Positions 24,241 through 37,119 of a stretch of DNA of 64,000 bases are shown here, in pieces (the first letter of the stretch is position 1; every line of letters begins with the position of its first letter). Origin of the DNA: Helianthus annuus. Taxonomy: Eukaryota > Streptophyta > Magnoliopsida > Asterales > Asteraceae. The position numbers were made by a program, and so were the translations under genes. The DNA is taken from the NCBI RefSeq assembly GCF_002127325.2, contig NC_035445.2:83220239-83284238 (forward strand), in the 5' to 3' direction. The notes beneath the pieces are model-generated. The model did not search any database and was not told the DNA's origin. It saw only the letters and a list, made by a program, of their open reading frames with translations.

Positions 24241-25692
24241 CTAATCAGTATCAGGGAGCCATCTTTCTGTAGGCATTTGAATAGAGCCGATGAATTTATT
24301 ATGGTAATTCATAATTTCTAACATCAATCATATATATATTTTTCCTTTTCATAAATTTCCTTTTGTTATTATTTTTTTAATTATACTTTATTTTCAATTG
24401 TTTGCTTTATAAGGCTCTTCCCTCTGACGCGACGACTAAATTATGGGGTGTCTATAAGGCTCCTACTAATGTTCTGATAGAAACAGACGACGGGCGTAAA
24501 TTTATTGTTTACATAAGTGAAGCAAAAGGAATGTTTTTCCTTTTCAATGGTTGGTCTGATGTCATTACACATTTAGGAATTATATTCGGAAGTTTTGTAA
24601 TCTTTACTCCTTTGGATTCTACGAGATTCAAGTTAACATATTTTGTAAATGGTGTGAGTTCTATCTGTTTCTGGTCATCCATGGTATCTACAGCTTCTCA
24701 TTTGACTGTAAGATTATTTTTTAATATATGTATATTTTTCTTATTTTGTTATTATATTTATACTTTTTCAGAATTGTTTACAAGTCTAATGTTTTTTTTT
24801 TAATTTTTGTTTTCATTCATACAGGTGATACCTGATTGTATCCTTCCAAAGTCTCATGATTATACATTTGCTGATTTAATTTCAACTATCTATTTAGGCA
24901 ACAAAGAGTTTCATGTTAAGGTTGAACTTTTAATGGTAAAGTCTGTTTTACAGCGGGTATTGATGTAATTGTTACTCAATATCAATTGGAGGCCGGTTCT
25001 TATTTTTTATTTACAAAATGGTTTGGTCATTCTTTCCATTTAAGAATATTTGATAAAAATGGTATTGAAATGAACTTTGATGATGTACATGTCGACGATG
25101 TAAGTATAATTTTTATTTATTCTTTATATTTAAATTTAATCTATATTTTTTTTAATTAATAAATCTAAGAAATTTTATATGTAAGTTTCAGGTTGATATT
25201 GCACCTATTGATTCTGTTCAAGATGTGCCTCCGACTGCTGTTGCTGAACAAGCCAATGGACATATTATTCGGTTTGTTCGTATGGCAGCTGACTATTTTG
25301 TAAGTTGTAATATCTTTTTAGTTACTACTAAATATTAAATATTATATTTTTTTTGACATAATACATAAATATTTTAAGATTGATGTTCTTATTAATTTCA
25401 TTTTTGAAATACAATACAACGGCTGCCTGATGATGTTTTGAGTGAGGCTAAACTGGATTTGGGTTTTAAAAGTATCACAATGAGACTTTTGCATTTTAAT
25501 CCTCCGAAGGAGTTTCCTAATGGTACGATACGTGAAGAGAGACTCGAAGGTTATTGTTATGCTTTAAGGAGTTGGTCGAGATTCATGAACATTGCTGGCA
25601 TTAAGGTGGGTGACACGGTTTATTTTTGTTTTGATGAAACTGAACAAGTTTTGAGTGTAGAAAGGGTTGTTTCTCCTGTGAACCATAGTTAG
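23854..25692 (+). pseudogene. B3 DNA-binding domain gene A (REM-like), frameshifted
   Basis: B3 domains are plant-specific DNA-binding folds of transcription factors. Exons read from an ATG at about 23854 (MTETSS), a short exon at 24250-24302, a long exon at 24414-24710, then 24826-25100, 25193-25300 and 25420-25692. The long exon has the B3 pattern FLFNGWSDVITHLGI and GSFVIFTP. A second B3 follows (GSYFLFTKWFGHSFHLRIF) and a third (LRSWSRFMNIAGIKVGDTVYFCF), so it is a multi-B3 protein like the REM subfamily. A missing base near 24940 shifts the frame inside the second B3, so the copy appears dead. Exon ends are by eye. Relation to the Helitron is inferred from position. Confidence 0.6.
24202..24238. 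repeat. (TA)n microsatellite
   Basis: About 18 uninterrupted TA units in an intron of B3 gene A. Confidence 0.95.
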
Positions 25693-26929
25693 TAGTTCTT
25701 TGACATTATGGTTTTGTTTTTTGTGGTTTTCATATGATATATATTAAGTTAGTTATGTTTATTCATTTTTAGCAGAAAATATATGGTTTTCAACTTTAAG
25801 TTACCACAATTTATATTATCTTACCTATGGTCTGAACAATTATTCGGACCATATATTTAAATTATTTTTTAAAGTACTTTGTATTCCCATTATTGAATTG
25901 CCAATTATCGTAATAGCAAGTTATATTAAAATTTTACTGTGTATGATTAGAATAGAATTACAATGTTAAAAAAGATTGATCCAAATAAACCATAAAGAAA
26001 TAAATTTTAAAATATTAAACCATATTACATAAAGAAAACATTTGTTAATAACTGCTTTTAACATCATAGTTAGTAAGTATAAATTAACATATTAAGATAT
26101 TTTACCATGTCTGTTTATGACTCTTTGTTATAAACCTAAATTTTTTAATTTTGATTATACATTATATATAAAAAATGTAAATCAGAAAAGTGATTCATAT
26201 ATATGTGTTCTTCATACTGTTCGTTGACATCTATATAAGCTTACCTAAAATAGGTTTATTTATTTTTAGAAATAATATGTAATTATTAGGAAGGGTGGTT
26301 ACTATATTATTTAAATTATATAACAACCGTAAATTGTGTTGATGTTATTAATGATATGTAAAATCTTCATTTATTTTTGGGAAGAATTTGCAAATTGATT
26401 TTATCAATATAATCAATTTTAAAGTTTCGAACTAAAATATATATTAAATAATATTTAATAATTCTTTAATCTATTTTTTTAAAGAATATTCAAATTGATA
26501 CTATCCATATTCATATTTTTAATATTTTTGGTATTGATGTAGAAGATGTTATTGATTGGTTCTTGATTGCTGTTTGCTGATTGTTGATTCTTGATTGTTC
26601 AATATTTATCATTTTTATTATAATCATTGATTGTTTCCTTCTATACCTTTTCATTTTGGTACTATAAATATTATTTCAAAACTCCATTCATTTCCGCATT
26701 GTGTCATTCATATTACTGCATTTATTTGGTTACGTTTTAATCTTTCATCTTACAATTCTTATAAATTATAGAACCATATGATAAACTTCTTTGAATAAAA
26801 AGAACTTTTTTAAACTCTCTTTTTCCTTCGAAAATGTTTCAGCATTTTGTTTGTTTTACTATTTTTCATTGTTCTTTAGTTTTCTTGATTCGTATATTGA
26901 AATACGTTTTATGCCGTCTGATAGATATA
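25693..26929. other. AT-rich spacer between B3 gene A and RPA-like gene
   Basis: No coding frame or recognisable element. Runs such as TTGATTGCTGTTTGCTGATTGTTGATTCTTGATTG (26565-26600, a simple TTGATT/TTGCTG iteration) are the only structure seen. Confidence 0.5.
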
Positions 26930-29567
26930 ATGGAGAACCATAACATTACTATGTTGAGAGCTGTTGATGCCTTTCAAGAGCAGTTTTCTGTCAAGATTAG
27001 GGTGATCAGGGTTTGGGAACACCCTGAAAGGAGGAATCCCAGTCAATTATACTTATTTGACATTATTCTAATTGATGAAGAGGTATATTTTTTTATCAAT
27101 ATATATATATGAAATTTTTTTAAATTTTATACTTTATTATACTATATTTAATACTATTTTATTAATATTTATTTAAGTATAGTGTTCATACGTTATACAG
27201 GGGACAAAGATGAAGGCAACATGCTTGAATAGAGTTTTACCACAATTTCGACCGTCATTAGTTGAAAAGAAATGTTTGATTATCAGGAATCCAACTATAG
27301 GTTTTAATAACTCTACGTACAGGTATGTTGACAATCAAAATAGGCTATGTTTCCAGGGTACAACCGAAGTTATTCCATGTGAAGATTGGTGGATCACCGT
27401 ACGGCTTTGATTTCTTGAGTTTTGCGGACATCTTGAACAGTAATGCTATTTCAAACTCTACAGTTGGTATGTATATGAAATATTTTTTCAAAATATGTTA
27501 TTGTTTTTTTCATTAATATTTTTTTTCATTTTGTAACCTCATCTTATTGATCGATATTGTATTGTTGTAGATGTTATTGGTTATTTGAGTCGATCATTTC
27601 CAAAAGAGACTGTAACTAACAAATCAACTGGAAAGCAGTCTGTTAAAGTTACTATAGAGATATCTGATCTGGAGTAAGCATTTTAACCATTATCTTAGAA
27701 TCCAGTATACATATTATTGTTACAATTGACAGGAAACATATGTTTGTAGTTTTTTACCATATTTATATAATGAAACTTATGCAACTTTATTTATAGCAAT
27801 TTTTTTTTGAATTTCATTAATTACTTAGGGGTCGGACGGTATTTCTTACTCTGTGGGATCAATACTGTGATCAAGTTTTGTCGTTTTTTGAGAGTATCAA
27901 AGGAAAAAATGTTCATGCAATCATTATATTGCAGTTTGGCAAGGTCAAGTGGTGGAATGGTTTGTTTTCTTTCCTTAGTAACTTTTTTTTAGTCTAACTT
28001 TTCTTATATTATATATTTTTCATTTCTAATTTTCCACTGTTTCTTACTAGGGGTTGCGTATGTTAATAATTCATACACGGTTAGTCGTCTTTTTTGCAAT
28101 CATGATTGTCCTGAAGTCGATGAGTTCAAAAACAGGTATGAAAAAAGATTGTACACATTATTTCTTATTTACCTTATCGATTGAACTTTTATCAATATTA
28201 TGATGAATGTATACCTTATTAAAATATACATTATTTTTTTATTCAATAGTTTGTTTGCAAATTCTATTGAAGTTAGTGAATCCACGAGCCTTGCTTCCAT
28301 GGCAAAATCTGTTGAAGAGGAAATCTTGTAGAGCAAAGATTTTTTTCAATATTTGTGATGTCTTTTCGCTTAAGACGGTATAATTTTTTGATAATGGAAA
28401 AGTTTACACTACAACTTTACTGTATATATTTTTATGTTATCATATAAATATGCAAGTTTGCAAGGTCATTGTTCAGGGTAATATACTGGGTGTTTACAAA
28501 GATGAAGGATGGTTCTATGAGGGTTGTAATAGATGTAACAAGAAGATCAACAAAGTTGTTAATCTGAGTGAGGACACCCAGGAATCAGGTTCAGCTGTTA
28601 CAAAGGAGATTCTTACCTGTCTCTCTGATCGTTGTGCTTTTAAAACTATAACTTCTTCTCTCAAGTAAGTCAATACACCTTTTGAACCCTCATTTTTTCA
28701 TCCACGTCGTTTATTTTGTTTTAAAATATGGACATTACCACATTCAATAGGTTTAAGATTCAACTTAGAGTTCAAGACCCTTCTGCTTCTGTTACACTTA
28801 CTTTGTTTGATCGTGAAGCACGGAAGTTATTAGGAAAGTCTGTTGATGATATTCTTACTGCCAACCCTGAATTTGTAAGTTTTATTTTTGTACTCATATT
28901 GGTTATGTTTTATATTTACATAAAAGTTAATATTTCTTGATAAATGATCAATATTTTACTATTTTCAGCGTTCTGATTCCATGAAGATTCCTGCTGAAGT
29001 AGACGCATTGGTTGGCCAGACTGCTGCTTTTAAAATAGACGTTACTAGCTACGTCTTGAAGTATAACATCCATAAGTATGGTATACTCAAGCTGACTGTG
29101 GATCCTAACGTTATATCTGTACTTCAAGAGAAGCAATCCTCTTCACAGATAACTGTATGTTATATAAATTTTCTTACCTTATTGGTTTACGTTTAAACAT
29201 TTTACTTTCCTGAAGTTTATATTTCGTTTTTTTTATTTTATTTTAAAAAATATGCAGTCTTCTCAGAATATCTCTCTCAATATTGATGCTTCAGAATTTG
29301 AATCTCAGACATCTGATGGTTTCAAGGTATTCGTGTGAATTTGTGTTTTGTTAGTCTTTGTTTTATTATATATATGTTCAACTATGAGTTGCGTTTGTAA
29401 CCTGTTAAATTTGTCTTTTGTTAGGACTCTGGTGCCAAACCAACCGAAAACACTACTCCTGTATCTAACATGGCGAGCACCGTTTCACCTGTTTCATTGG
29501 ATGTCACTGATACTCCTGATTCCATGTTAGCTAAGGATGAAGTGAAGCGAAACTTGGTTCAAGTCTA
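26930..29567 (+). pseudogene. RPA1-like (replication protein A 70-kDa) gene of Helitron type, degenerate
   Basis: RPA1 binds single-stranded DNA. Plant Helitrons carry their own RPA1-like gene, thought to help rolling-circle replication. From MENHNITMLRAVDAF the exons read OB-fold A (SQLYLFDIILIDEE; KMKATCLNRVLPQF; YVDNQNRLCFQGTTEV), then OB-fold B (TVFLTLWDQYCDQVLSFF; HAIIILQFGKVKWWN; GVAYVNNSYTVSRLF). Next is the C-terminal part with a zinc-ribbon-like Cys pattern (EGCNRCNKK ... CLSDRC) and IQLRVQDPSASVTLTLFDREA, ending near 29567 in a Ser/Thr-rich tail. Breaks: a frameshift near 27380 (the SPYGFDFLSFADIL stretch is in another frame), a TAG at 28329-28331 and a further shift just after it. 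Introns are 80-130 bp with GT-AG ends. Confidence 0.75.
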
Positions 29568-30142
29568 AGATGTTGAAGAAGATTCTCACACATCTGCAAT
29601 GAAGCTCCATAAGTGTGGCGAGGTTAAGGATGTCAATAGTGCAGAGAAGAGGAACCTCTTAATTCCTAAAGTTGAGAAATAGTTTTGAAGTTTTCATAAC
29701 ATTAAGTTATTGGTTGTTTTTGAAAAGTTGGTTTTTGTTGATGTCGTCTAAAACAATTGTTTGTTTGAATTCGTGGTTTTGGTTTATGGTTTTTATTTGT
29801 TTCTTCCGGACAATACATGTTTTGAATTCCGAAAGTTGTGATGTTTGGTTTTGAATAATAATCATCATTTTAATGTACATGTTAATTTTATTTCCATTTT
29901 AATGTCTTTTCTTTACATTTCATTTAACACTAACTAATAGTATATGTGTATTTTGTATGTGGTTTTTATTATAACTATTCATGTAACTTGAACATGTATT
30001 ATGATAACATATATCGAATTTTTCCAATGTTTAAAAAAAACAAAGAAAATTATTTTAAATATATTTATTAGAGAAATTTATGCTGTCCACTTATAGTTAC
30101 TAATAATATTTTATTTAAATTAGTTAAGGTGTGATAATTATA
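29568..30142. other. 3' flank of RPA-like gene, no gene
   Basis: Low-complexity AT-rich sequence up to the gypsy target site. A fragment of RPA tail (KLHKCGEVKDVNS in another frame, about 29600-29645) continues after the stop, as expected for a decayed gene. Nothing else is seen. Confidence 0.5.
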
Positions 30143-30147
30143 GAAAG
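30143..30147. other. Target-site duplication (left) of gypsy element 2
   Basis: GAAAG immediately before TGTCACACCC; the same five bases follow the right LTR at 39670-39674. Confidence 0.9.
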
Positions 30148-30602
30148 TGTCACACCCCCAAATTACCACCTAGGGCGTGTCCCTGATGGAGGTGCAACGA
30201 TTCAACAAAGAGCCACCAATCATATCAAACACAAGTTATAATATAATAAGATACCCACTTGAAATTAATGTAACGTCTGAAAAGTTAAACCAAAACCAAA
30301 GTACTGAGCGGAAGCATAAAAGTATAAATGAATAAGTGTGTCGAAACCCAATCAATTTAAATGTCTGTCATGACCATAACCACTCCAGCAGCATCAGACA
30401 GCAAGCTCCCAAGTTCCTTCAATAATTACCTACAAGCATGTAAACAAGTGTGTCAGACTACGCTGGTGAGTTCAAAGTGTTGCTTACATGTTGTGTTACC
30501 AGATATATGTTAATGCGATTTAATGATGAGTTACGATGTTGCTCGAGTTAGTTACCCTAGGGACTCCGCCCTTACGTAACCGAGGAGTGTGCCTCTTAGC
30601 AA
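30148..30602 (-). repeat. Partial third LTR of gypsy element 2
   Basis: Matches the start of the full plus-strand LTR copies (31438-31900) with a few differences, e.g. one ACGCT unit fewer near 30450. It breaks off at CCCACTA, where sequence matching the internal region (from 36293) begins. The join shares only TA, a microhomology typical of illegitimate recombination. Confidence 0.85.
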
Positions 30603-31437
30603 CCCACTAGGTCGGGAGGACGACTCCCCGCCCTGCGCGAGTCTCTTCCTATAAGCAGCACGCGTTTCCATCTGACGCGGGGGTGAGTGAGTATCAGCGG
30701 GTGCCTTCCCTGGCGCCCGGGATTGGTCGGAAGATGCGGACGGTGTAGACATGCCTGTCGAGTTGATGACGTAACGCAAGTTAAACGAAAGAATGCACAC
30801 TCACAACGTTTCAAAAGAGGGTACTAACGCAGAAAGGAAAAATGACAGAAGGAGTAAGCACACAAGGTTTCAATCAATAGTTACTACGTCTGTTTCCTCG
30901 TCCACTCATGTTTCTATATATGGGAAATGAACTAATTTAGGGGTCGAAAACGAGGAAAGTGTTCAGGTTTATCACGTTAAGAACAATTAACTACCATATT
31001 CATACACAACCAGGGAAGAACCCCTCTCACACTCGTTAAGTCTCATTGGGATTTGCATGCACCACGCGTTATCATTATGTGTGCACCCATGATAATAAGG
31101 CGGTTTGCATGCTCCTCTCAATGCTTCTTAACTTATGTTTGAAGTTTCTCCCACCCCAATCAACACAAACTAAGCACTACCAACAAGATTAAAATTTACT
31201 AGATGCAAGTGTTATGTTACTCTATCAATGTGTCATGGTGTCTACCATGTCGTATCGTGCATGCTATAAATGTAGTTACGTTTACTAGGCATATAAAGCA
31301 TAAGCTAAGGAGGAACGAACCTTGCAGTCTGAAGCTGGGTGTCATGGTCATCGTTTGGATCAATTCGGTTATAGTCTGGTTTTATGAAAACATTTTTAAA
31401 ACCGAGTTCTCTATAACCAGTGGCTCTGATACCAAAC
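30603..31437 (-). repeat. Duplicated 5' internal segment of gypsy element 2
   Basis: Nearly identical to 36293-37119: PBS, leader and the first part of the coiled-coil reading frame. The frame here runs from 30800 down to 30552 and ends in LTR sequence after about 65 matching residues. Confidence 0.85.
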
Positions 31438-33991
31438 TGTCACACCCCCAAATTACCACCTAGGGCGTGTCCCTGATGGAGGTGCAACGATTCAACAAAG
31501 AGCCACCAATCATATCAAACACAAGTTATAATATAATAAGATACCCACTTGAAATTAATGTAACGTCTGAAAAGTTAAACCAAAACCAAAGTACTGAGCG
31601 GAAGCATAAAAGTATAAATGTATAAGTGTGTCGAAACCCAATCAATTTAAATGTCTGTCATGACCATAACCACTCCAGCAGCATCAGACAGCAAGCTCCC
31701 AAGTTCCTTCAATAATTACCTACAAGCATGTAAACAAGTGTGTCAGACTACGCTACGCTGGTGAGTTCAAAGTGTTGCTTACATGTTGTGTTACCAGATA
31801 TATGTTAATGCGATTTAATGATGCGTTACGATGTTGCTCGAGTTAGTTACCCTAGGGACTCCGCCCTTACGTAACCGAGGAGTGTGCCTCTTAGCAACCC
31901 ACTATGTTGTTCAGTTAGTTACCCTAGGGGAACCGCCCTTACGTAACCGAGGAGTGTGCCTCTAAACAACCATAGTGAAACCCAGATAATTAGTACCTAA
32001 TAGCGCTATCAACTAATCACCCCCATTGCCCTCCAAGCAATAACCAAAACCGATTAAGTTATTTACCCAATGTTTCCCTTCCAAATGTTTACCAGTTGTC
32101 CCCAAACCACCGGGACGCATGCTTGAGAAAGTGCAATGAACTCACCTGGGGTTGCTCGGTAGAACCAGTTACTTGATCACACTTAGTTAGTTTAAGCCTA
32201 TGATATTCACGTGTAGGTCACGATTAGTTTGCATTCAAGTTAATCACATTGTCACGCACAACAATTACCACATGCATATACAGTATGTTCTTGATTCTTG
32301 TACTACTCAACAGTTAACCTTCTAGCACACACATTCACATAGTTAATATGTATATTCATACTAGTTCGACAGTAACTCACTACCTAAACCCCATCCGGCC
32401 AACAAGCATTCTATCTAGTTAAACAAGGTGTAACAGGTAACCATCAAAGCCCAACTGAATTCCGTCCACCCGAATGGCAACCAACTCTCATCCGGAGGGC
32501 ATTGCCCGAACAGCGGCCCAATACACTCCCACACAGTCAACTAGATCCAGGTCCGATGCATGACCAGGCCCAGCTGGAGTATTTATAAATTAGTCAGCCC
32601 AAGCGTGTGTGAACCTGGGCCCGATGTGCAGCCCGTGTCCCTTTTACAGCCCAGCTTACAACCCCGGCCCATGCATCGCCTAAGGCTCGTGTATATAAGA
32701 TTTCGTGGCAGGTTGGGCCCGTAAATTAAGTATGTTAATGGCCCAACTTGTTCGTAATCCAAAGCTTCAACTAACCCACCAAATCCACATATTATGACGG
32801 CCCAAAGCAATTCCGATACACATTGACATGGGCTGAGCTGGTGACCCGTGGTCATGCAGCCCAGCCATATTCGCAGTGAATAACTGGCCCCTCAAAATAA
32901 AGCGGATATCGATATGCTAATATCACTAACCCTAAAGTCATGCATCACGCTATTATCTTTAATTAAACTATCCTTAAACAAGAACAATATACACAATTAG
33001 CACATTCATTAACTCACATGACAAACATCATCACTTAGCATCTTGTCTATTATGTTGCAATCATTAACACGTTACTATTAGCACATGATCATCATGTTTA
33101 GAATATCTAGATCATCGAACCCATCTGTGATCATTGGCCCGATTATTGATTGTTTCCTTCTAAAGAATTTCTATCATTATTAACAAGATTTGCAACTACT
33201 AAACATCTAACAGTAACAAACGGCACACATCAAACCAGAAGATTGCATCCTGATTTCGTACATATATCGTCATCATATGGCACAACTAATGGTAACAACA
33301 TATTCATCGACCCAATGATCATAACAGTTTACGGCATATTTATAACATCACTTAGCATATTCACTTGTACATACATAACAACACATAACTAATTAATCAT
33401 AAACAGTAAGTTGCTTACCAATCAAGACGAAAGGGTAATGTTTCGAAGGTAGGAGAGTTCCGATTAGGGGGGGGGGGTCTCCTACGCCTGCCGTATGTAG
33501 ATTTGAGAGGGAGATAGGGAGTAGAGTTTGTTAGTAGAGTTTGTTTTATCCTTATAACCCTCCTAATCCTTTACGTATTATAACACACACAAGATGGGCG
33601 GTTCATCTTTAAGCTGGAATGGACTTGAGTCCATTCACATTGGGCCGATTGTCTTTCTTAAACAACCAGTTGGGCTTACCTCTCTAAGCTTGGGCCGAAG
33701 GTTTGTATTAGCAATTTAAACACTGATCATATTCATATATGTGACACAAGTTTAGGGCTATCATAATTAAATTACATGGCCGAACACCAGTTTACTTCGG
33801 GTTGGGCTTAAGAGTTCCAGTTGGGCCGATAGGGTGAGTTATTTACAAAGTTTAGTTATCAAGCCCAACATGTACGCGACCGAACCATTTCAACTAAATT
33901 ATCTAATCGGGTCCTCAAACGTTTAAGTTAATGATTTTAAGATCACTAGATTACACGTCACTAACCTTCCTCGAAAGTTCGGGTTGTCACA
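31438..33991 (-). repeat. Full LTR (middle) of gypsy element 2
   Basis: 2554 bp, TGTCACACCCCC to GGTTGTCACA on the plus strand. Differs from 37120-39669 at a handful of bases; the clearest is a G-run near 33470 (9-10 G versus 6). A 60-bp direct repeat with TTAGTTACCCTAGGG and CCGCCCTTACGTAACCGAGG lies near 31847-31965. Confidence 0.9.
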
Positions 33992-34230
33992 TCATCCCCA
34001 ACTTGAAGGAAATTTCGTCCCGAAATTGGCAAGCGCCAAGTGTGAGAAAAACGAAGTGAGAGATCAGGATTGTTGCGGGTTCTGCTCGTGACATCATCAC
34101 CAACTTGAAGAGGAACCTCGCCCCGAAATTTAGCAAACAGTCACCGAGGAAGCTAGTTTTGTTAAGCGTTTTCGCGGGGTGTCACATCATCCCCAACTTG
34201 AAAGAATTTTCGTCCCGAAAATTGATCTAA
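33992..34230 (-). other. Polypurine-tract region with three tandem PPT-like modules
   Basis: On the minus strand the motif TTTCGGGACGAAAT...TTCAAGTTGGGGATGATGTGACA appears next to the LTR start. Variants occur at about 34088-34132 and 34179-34222. Only the first abuts an LTR. Confidence 0.65.
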
Positions 34231-35740
34231 GACAATGGTTTAAAGTAAGTTCCGACGAACTCGATCAATAGATACTTTACAACGCCCGGGGGCTAATCTT
34301 GTGATCAGTGGAAGTCATGGTGTGGTGGTTAGCGTGTTGTTATATCAGTTGCCAATCAATGAAACAGGGGATTAATGAGGTTCGTACAAGGAATCGAGCG
34401 AAACAGGGGTCCATTGAACATCCGAAGGATTTGGCCAGCAAATTTGTTGTCTAGAAGTAATTTCCAGTAGTGGTGCATGGCGGCATGACACAACAGGGAG
34501 GTTCGTCACATTGCGGTCGCGCGAGTGTATCATTTGTCCAAAACAGAGTTTGGTGGGTGAAGGTTAGTGTTGCAAAACGACATACGCGTGTAACTGTGAC
34601 TGCTTCACTTCTAGCGGCGATGACAAGTGAAAGTGATAAGGTTCGTCTACAGGGATGCGTGGGTATAGTTCTTCTAATCCCGTGTTCGTTCGGAAGTTCC
34701 ATTCTAGCGATGCCTTCACATGGTTAGCTCTATTGGAACAAGGGTGCACTGGAGGCCCTTGTGATCGGTCTAATTGGTGCATTCGGTACCGTCCAAGTAA
34801 TGCCTCCCACTTAAATCCAATGACCACGGTTTCCACCGGAGGTTGTAGGTCGTGCAGTTCCTCTCCGTAACGCCCTCATGGTATATCGCTGGATCATCGG
34901 TACCCTCGGATAGAAGCGATGCTTCGCGTGTTGTAGGGTTGGGTTTCGAAAGCTGCAAAGACGTTTCCCCGATTTTATTTCTCAGGAATTCACAGCTCCC
35001 CGCTATGCTAAGGAGGTTGAAGTTGCGAAACCTTCGAAAATCCTATGATGAAGCTGTGACAGTATCCAGCGAATCCAAGGGATTGCTGTATCCCAGGGGA
35101 AAAATCAGGAATGGCATAAGGTCAATTCTGGAACTCAACCTAACGATGTGGAAGTAAACCAGGTAACTCCTTAGAAGACACGTCAGAAATTCCACGAATA
35201 CTGGAAGATACTCTATCTTCCTTTCTTAGAGGGGCGAATTGGTGACAAGAGCTAGCATAGCAGGGTAGCCCCTCCGTAGACACTTCCGGGCTTTCACAAC
35301 TGTGACAACGCCAACAACGGCGCCACTACGATGGTCTTAAACTGATAAGGATTCCCCACTGGGGAGCGGGAACGCACGATTTTCTCTTTGCAGAGAATTT
35401 TCCGCTTGATACCTAAATAACCAAGTCCATGTCAACTACCATGCCAAAACTTACAAGAGTATTGCATCAACCAATAGGCACCGGGTAGTACAAGGCCAGC
35501 GAGAGGTTTACCATAATTAAGGTAACTGTCGTAGAGTCAAAGATGTGACTCTTGTAGTGCAAGGGTAAAAAGAGGTAAAGTGACGATTCAGTACAAGAAA
35601 TATCCTTTAAACGATAGAATAAGAAACCCATTCAAATTAAACCATATAAGTCACTACGTCGAATATTCGCAAAAGTTTTAATCACCATGATTGTTTATAC
35701 GAAAACAACTGAAAGAAGAAAAAAAATAACTAGGTAAACG
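34231..35740 (-). other. Non-coding internal region of gypsy element 2
   Basis: Reading frames here are short and in conflicting directions, with no Gag, protease, RT, RNase H or integrase motif on either strand. Its base composition is richer in GC than the surrounding Helitron. Confidence 0.6.
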
Positions 35741-35753
35741 ATTGAAAGACGAG

Positions 35754-36482
35754 TCAGTCATCCACGTCACCATCCCCGAGGTCACTACCATCATCATCGT
35801 CCCCGTCATTATCCGAGACCTCCTCTGGCTCTTCTTCCTCCTCCTCTGGCTCTTCCTCCTCCTCTTCGGGCTCTTCATCAGACCCTTCCGCCTCTGGTTC
35901 GGGAGGTGCCGGGACTGGGGCTGGCTCGGGTTCAGGTGCGAAGCGAGCTTCCTCCAAGTGATGGACCCTCCAATCTATCATACCTACCTTTTCAGCAAGC
36001 GAGCTAAGCCTTTCATAATCCACTCGAGCGTCTCTCAGTATTAGACCTTGTACCTCACGCCCTTTTAGGGCTTCTGCCTTCAAGTCAGTAGTCCTCCTAA
36101 TAAGTTCCTGTATCTGCTTCTCTTGAGCTTCCAATCGCCCTCCTTGGGTATCAACCTTTCTTAGTAATTTCTGATTTTGCTCCATTAAGACTTGGTTTTG
36201 TTCTATTAGAATCTGGTTATAATCTCGGAGGGCCTTACTCACAGCCGACTCGGCCTGAGCGCTGAGGGAGTTAACTGGTAGGGCATGCGTAGGTCGGGAG
36301 GACGACTCCCCGCCCTGCGCGAGTCTCTTCCTATAAGCAGCACGCGTTTCCATCTGACGCGGGGGTGAGTGAGTATCAGCGGGTGCCTTCCCTGGCGCCC
36401 GGGATTGGTCGGAAGATGCGGACGGTGTAGACATGCCTGTCGAGTTGATGACGTAACGCAAGTTAAACGAAAGAATGCACAC
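35754..36482 (-). CDS. Acidic coiled-coil protein of gypsy element 2 (unknown function)
   Basis: 242 codons; a second start (MSTPSASSDQSR, residue 17) is equally possible. The N-terminus is Pro/Ser/Arg-rich. Residues about 75-155 form a long heptad-like helix (IEQNQVLMEQNQKLLRKVD, then QEKQIQELIRR). The end is a Pro-rich linker followed by a Glu/Asp tail of about 45 residues. There is no zinc knuckle and no Gag motif that I recognise. It sits where gag would start, about 640 bp after the PBS, and may be a Gag N-terminal derivative or a separate element-specific protein. The 5' part is duplicated at 30603-30800. Confidence 0.6.
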   Translation of the reverse strand: MCILSFNLRYVINSTGMSTPSASSDQSRAPGKAPADTHSPPRQMETRAAYRKRLAQGGESSSRPTHALPVNSLSAQAESAVSKALRDYNQILIEQNQVLMEQNQKLLRKVDTQGGRLEAQEKQIQELIRRTTDLKAEALKGREVQGLILRDARVDYERLSSLAEKVGMIDWRVHHLEEARFAPEPEPAPVPAPPEPEAEGSDEEPEEEEEEPEEEEEEPEEVSDNDGDDDDGSDLGDGDVDD

Positions 36483-37096
36483 TCACAACGTTTCAAAAGA
36501 GGGTACTAACGCAGAAAGGAAAAATGACAGAAGGAGTAAGCACACAAGGTTTCAATCAATAGTTACTACGTCTGTTTCCTCGTCCACTCATGTTTCTATA
36601 TATGGGAAATGAACTAATTTAGGGGTCGAAAACGAGGAAAGTGTTCAGGTTTATCACGTTAAGAACAATTAACTACCATATTCATACACAACCAGGGAAG
36701 AACCCCTCTCACACTCGTTAAGTCTCATTGGGATTTGCATGCACCACGCGTTATCATTATGTGTGCACCCATGATAATAAGGCGGTTTGCATGCTCCTCT
36801 CAATGCTTCTTAACTTATGTTTGAAGTTTCTCCCACCCCAATCAACACAAACTAAGCACTACCAACAAGATTAAAATTTACTAGATGCAAGTGTTATGTT
36901 ACTCTATCAATGTGTCATGGTGTCTACCATGTCGTATCGTGCATGCTATAAATGTAGTTACGTTTACTAGGCATATAAAGCATAAGCTAAGGAGGAACGA
37001 ACCTTGCAGTCTGAAGCTGGGTGTCATGGTCATCGTTTGGATCAATTCGGTTATAGTCTGGTTTTATGAAAACATTTTTAAAACCGAGTTCTCTAT

Positions 37097-37119
37097 AACC
37101 AGTGGCTCTGATACCAAAC
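37097..37119 (-). other. Primer-binding site of gypsy element 2
   Basis: On the minus strand TTTGGTATCAGAGCCACTGG directly follows the LTR end GGGTGTGACA. It is complementary to initiator Met-tRNA. An identical site sits at 31415-31437 in the duplicated segment. Confidence 0.9.

Noticed and set aside
32583..32855. 90-codon minus frame repeated at 38265-38537, and plus frames 31203-31463/36885-37145
   Set aside because: Repetition is explained by LTR or internal duplication, not by a conserved gene.
34451..35157. Overlapping short frames on both strands in the internal region of gypsy element 2
   Set aside because: They contradict each other and match no gag, pol or host motif.
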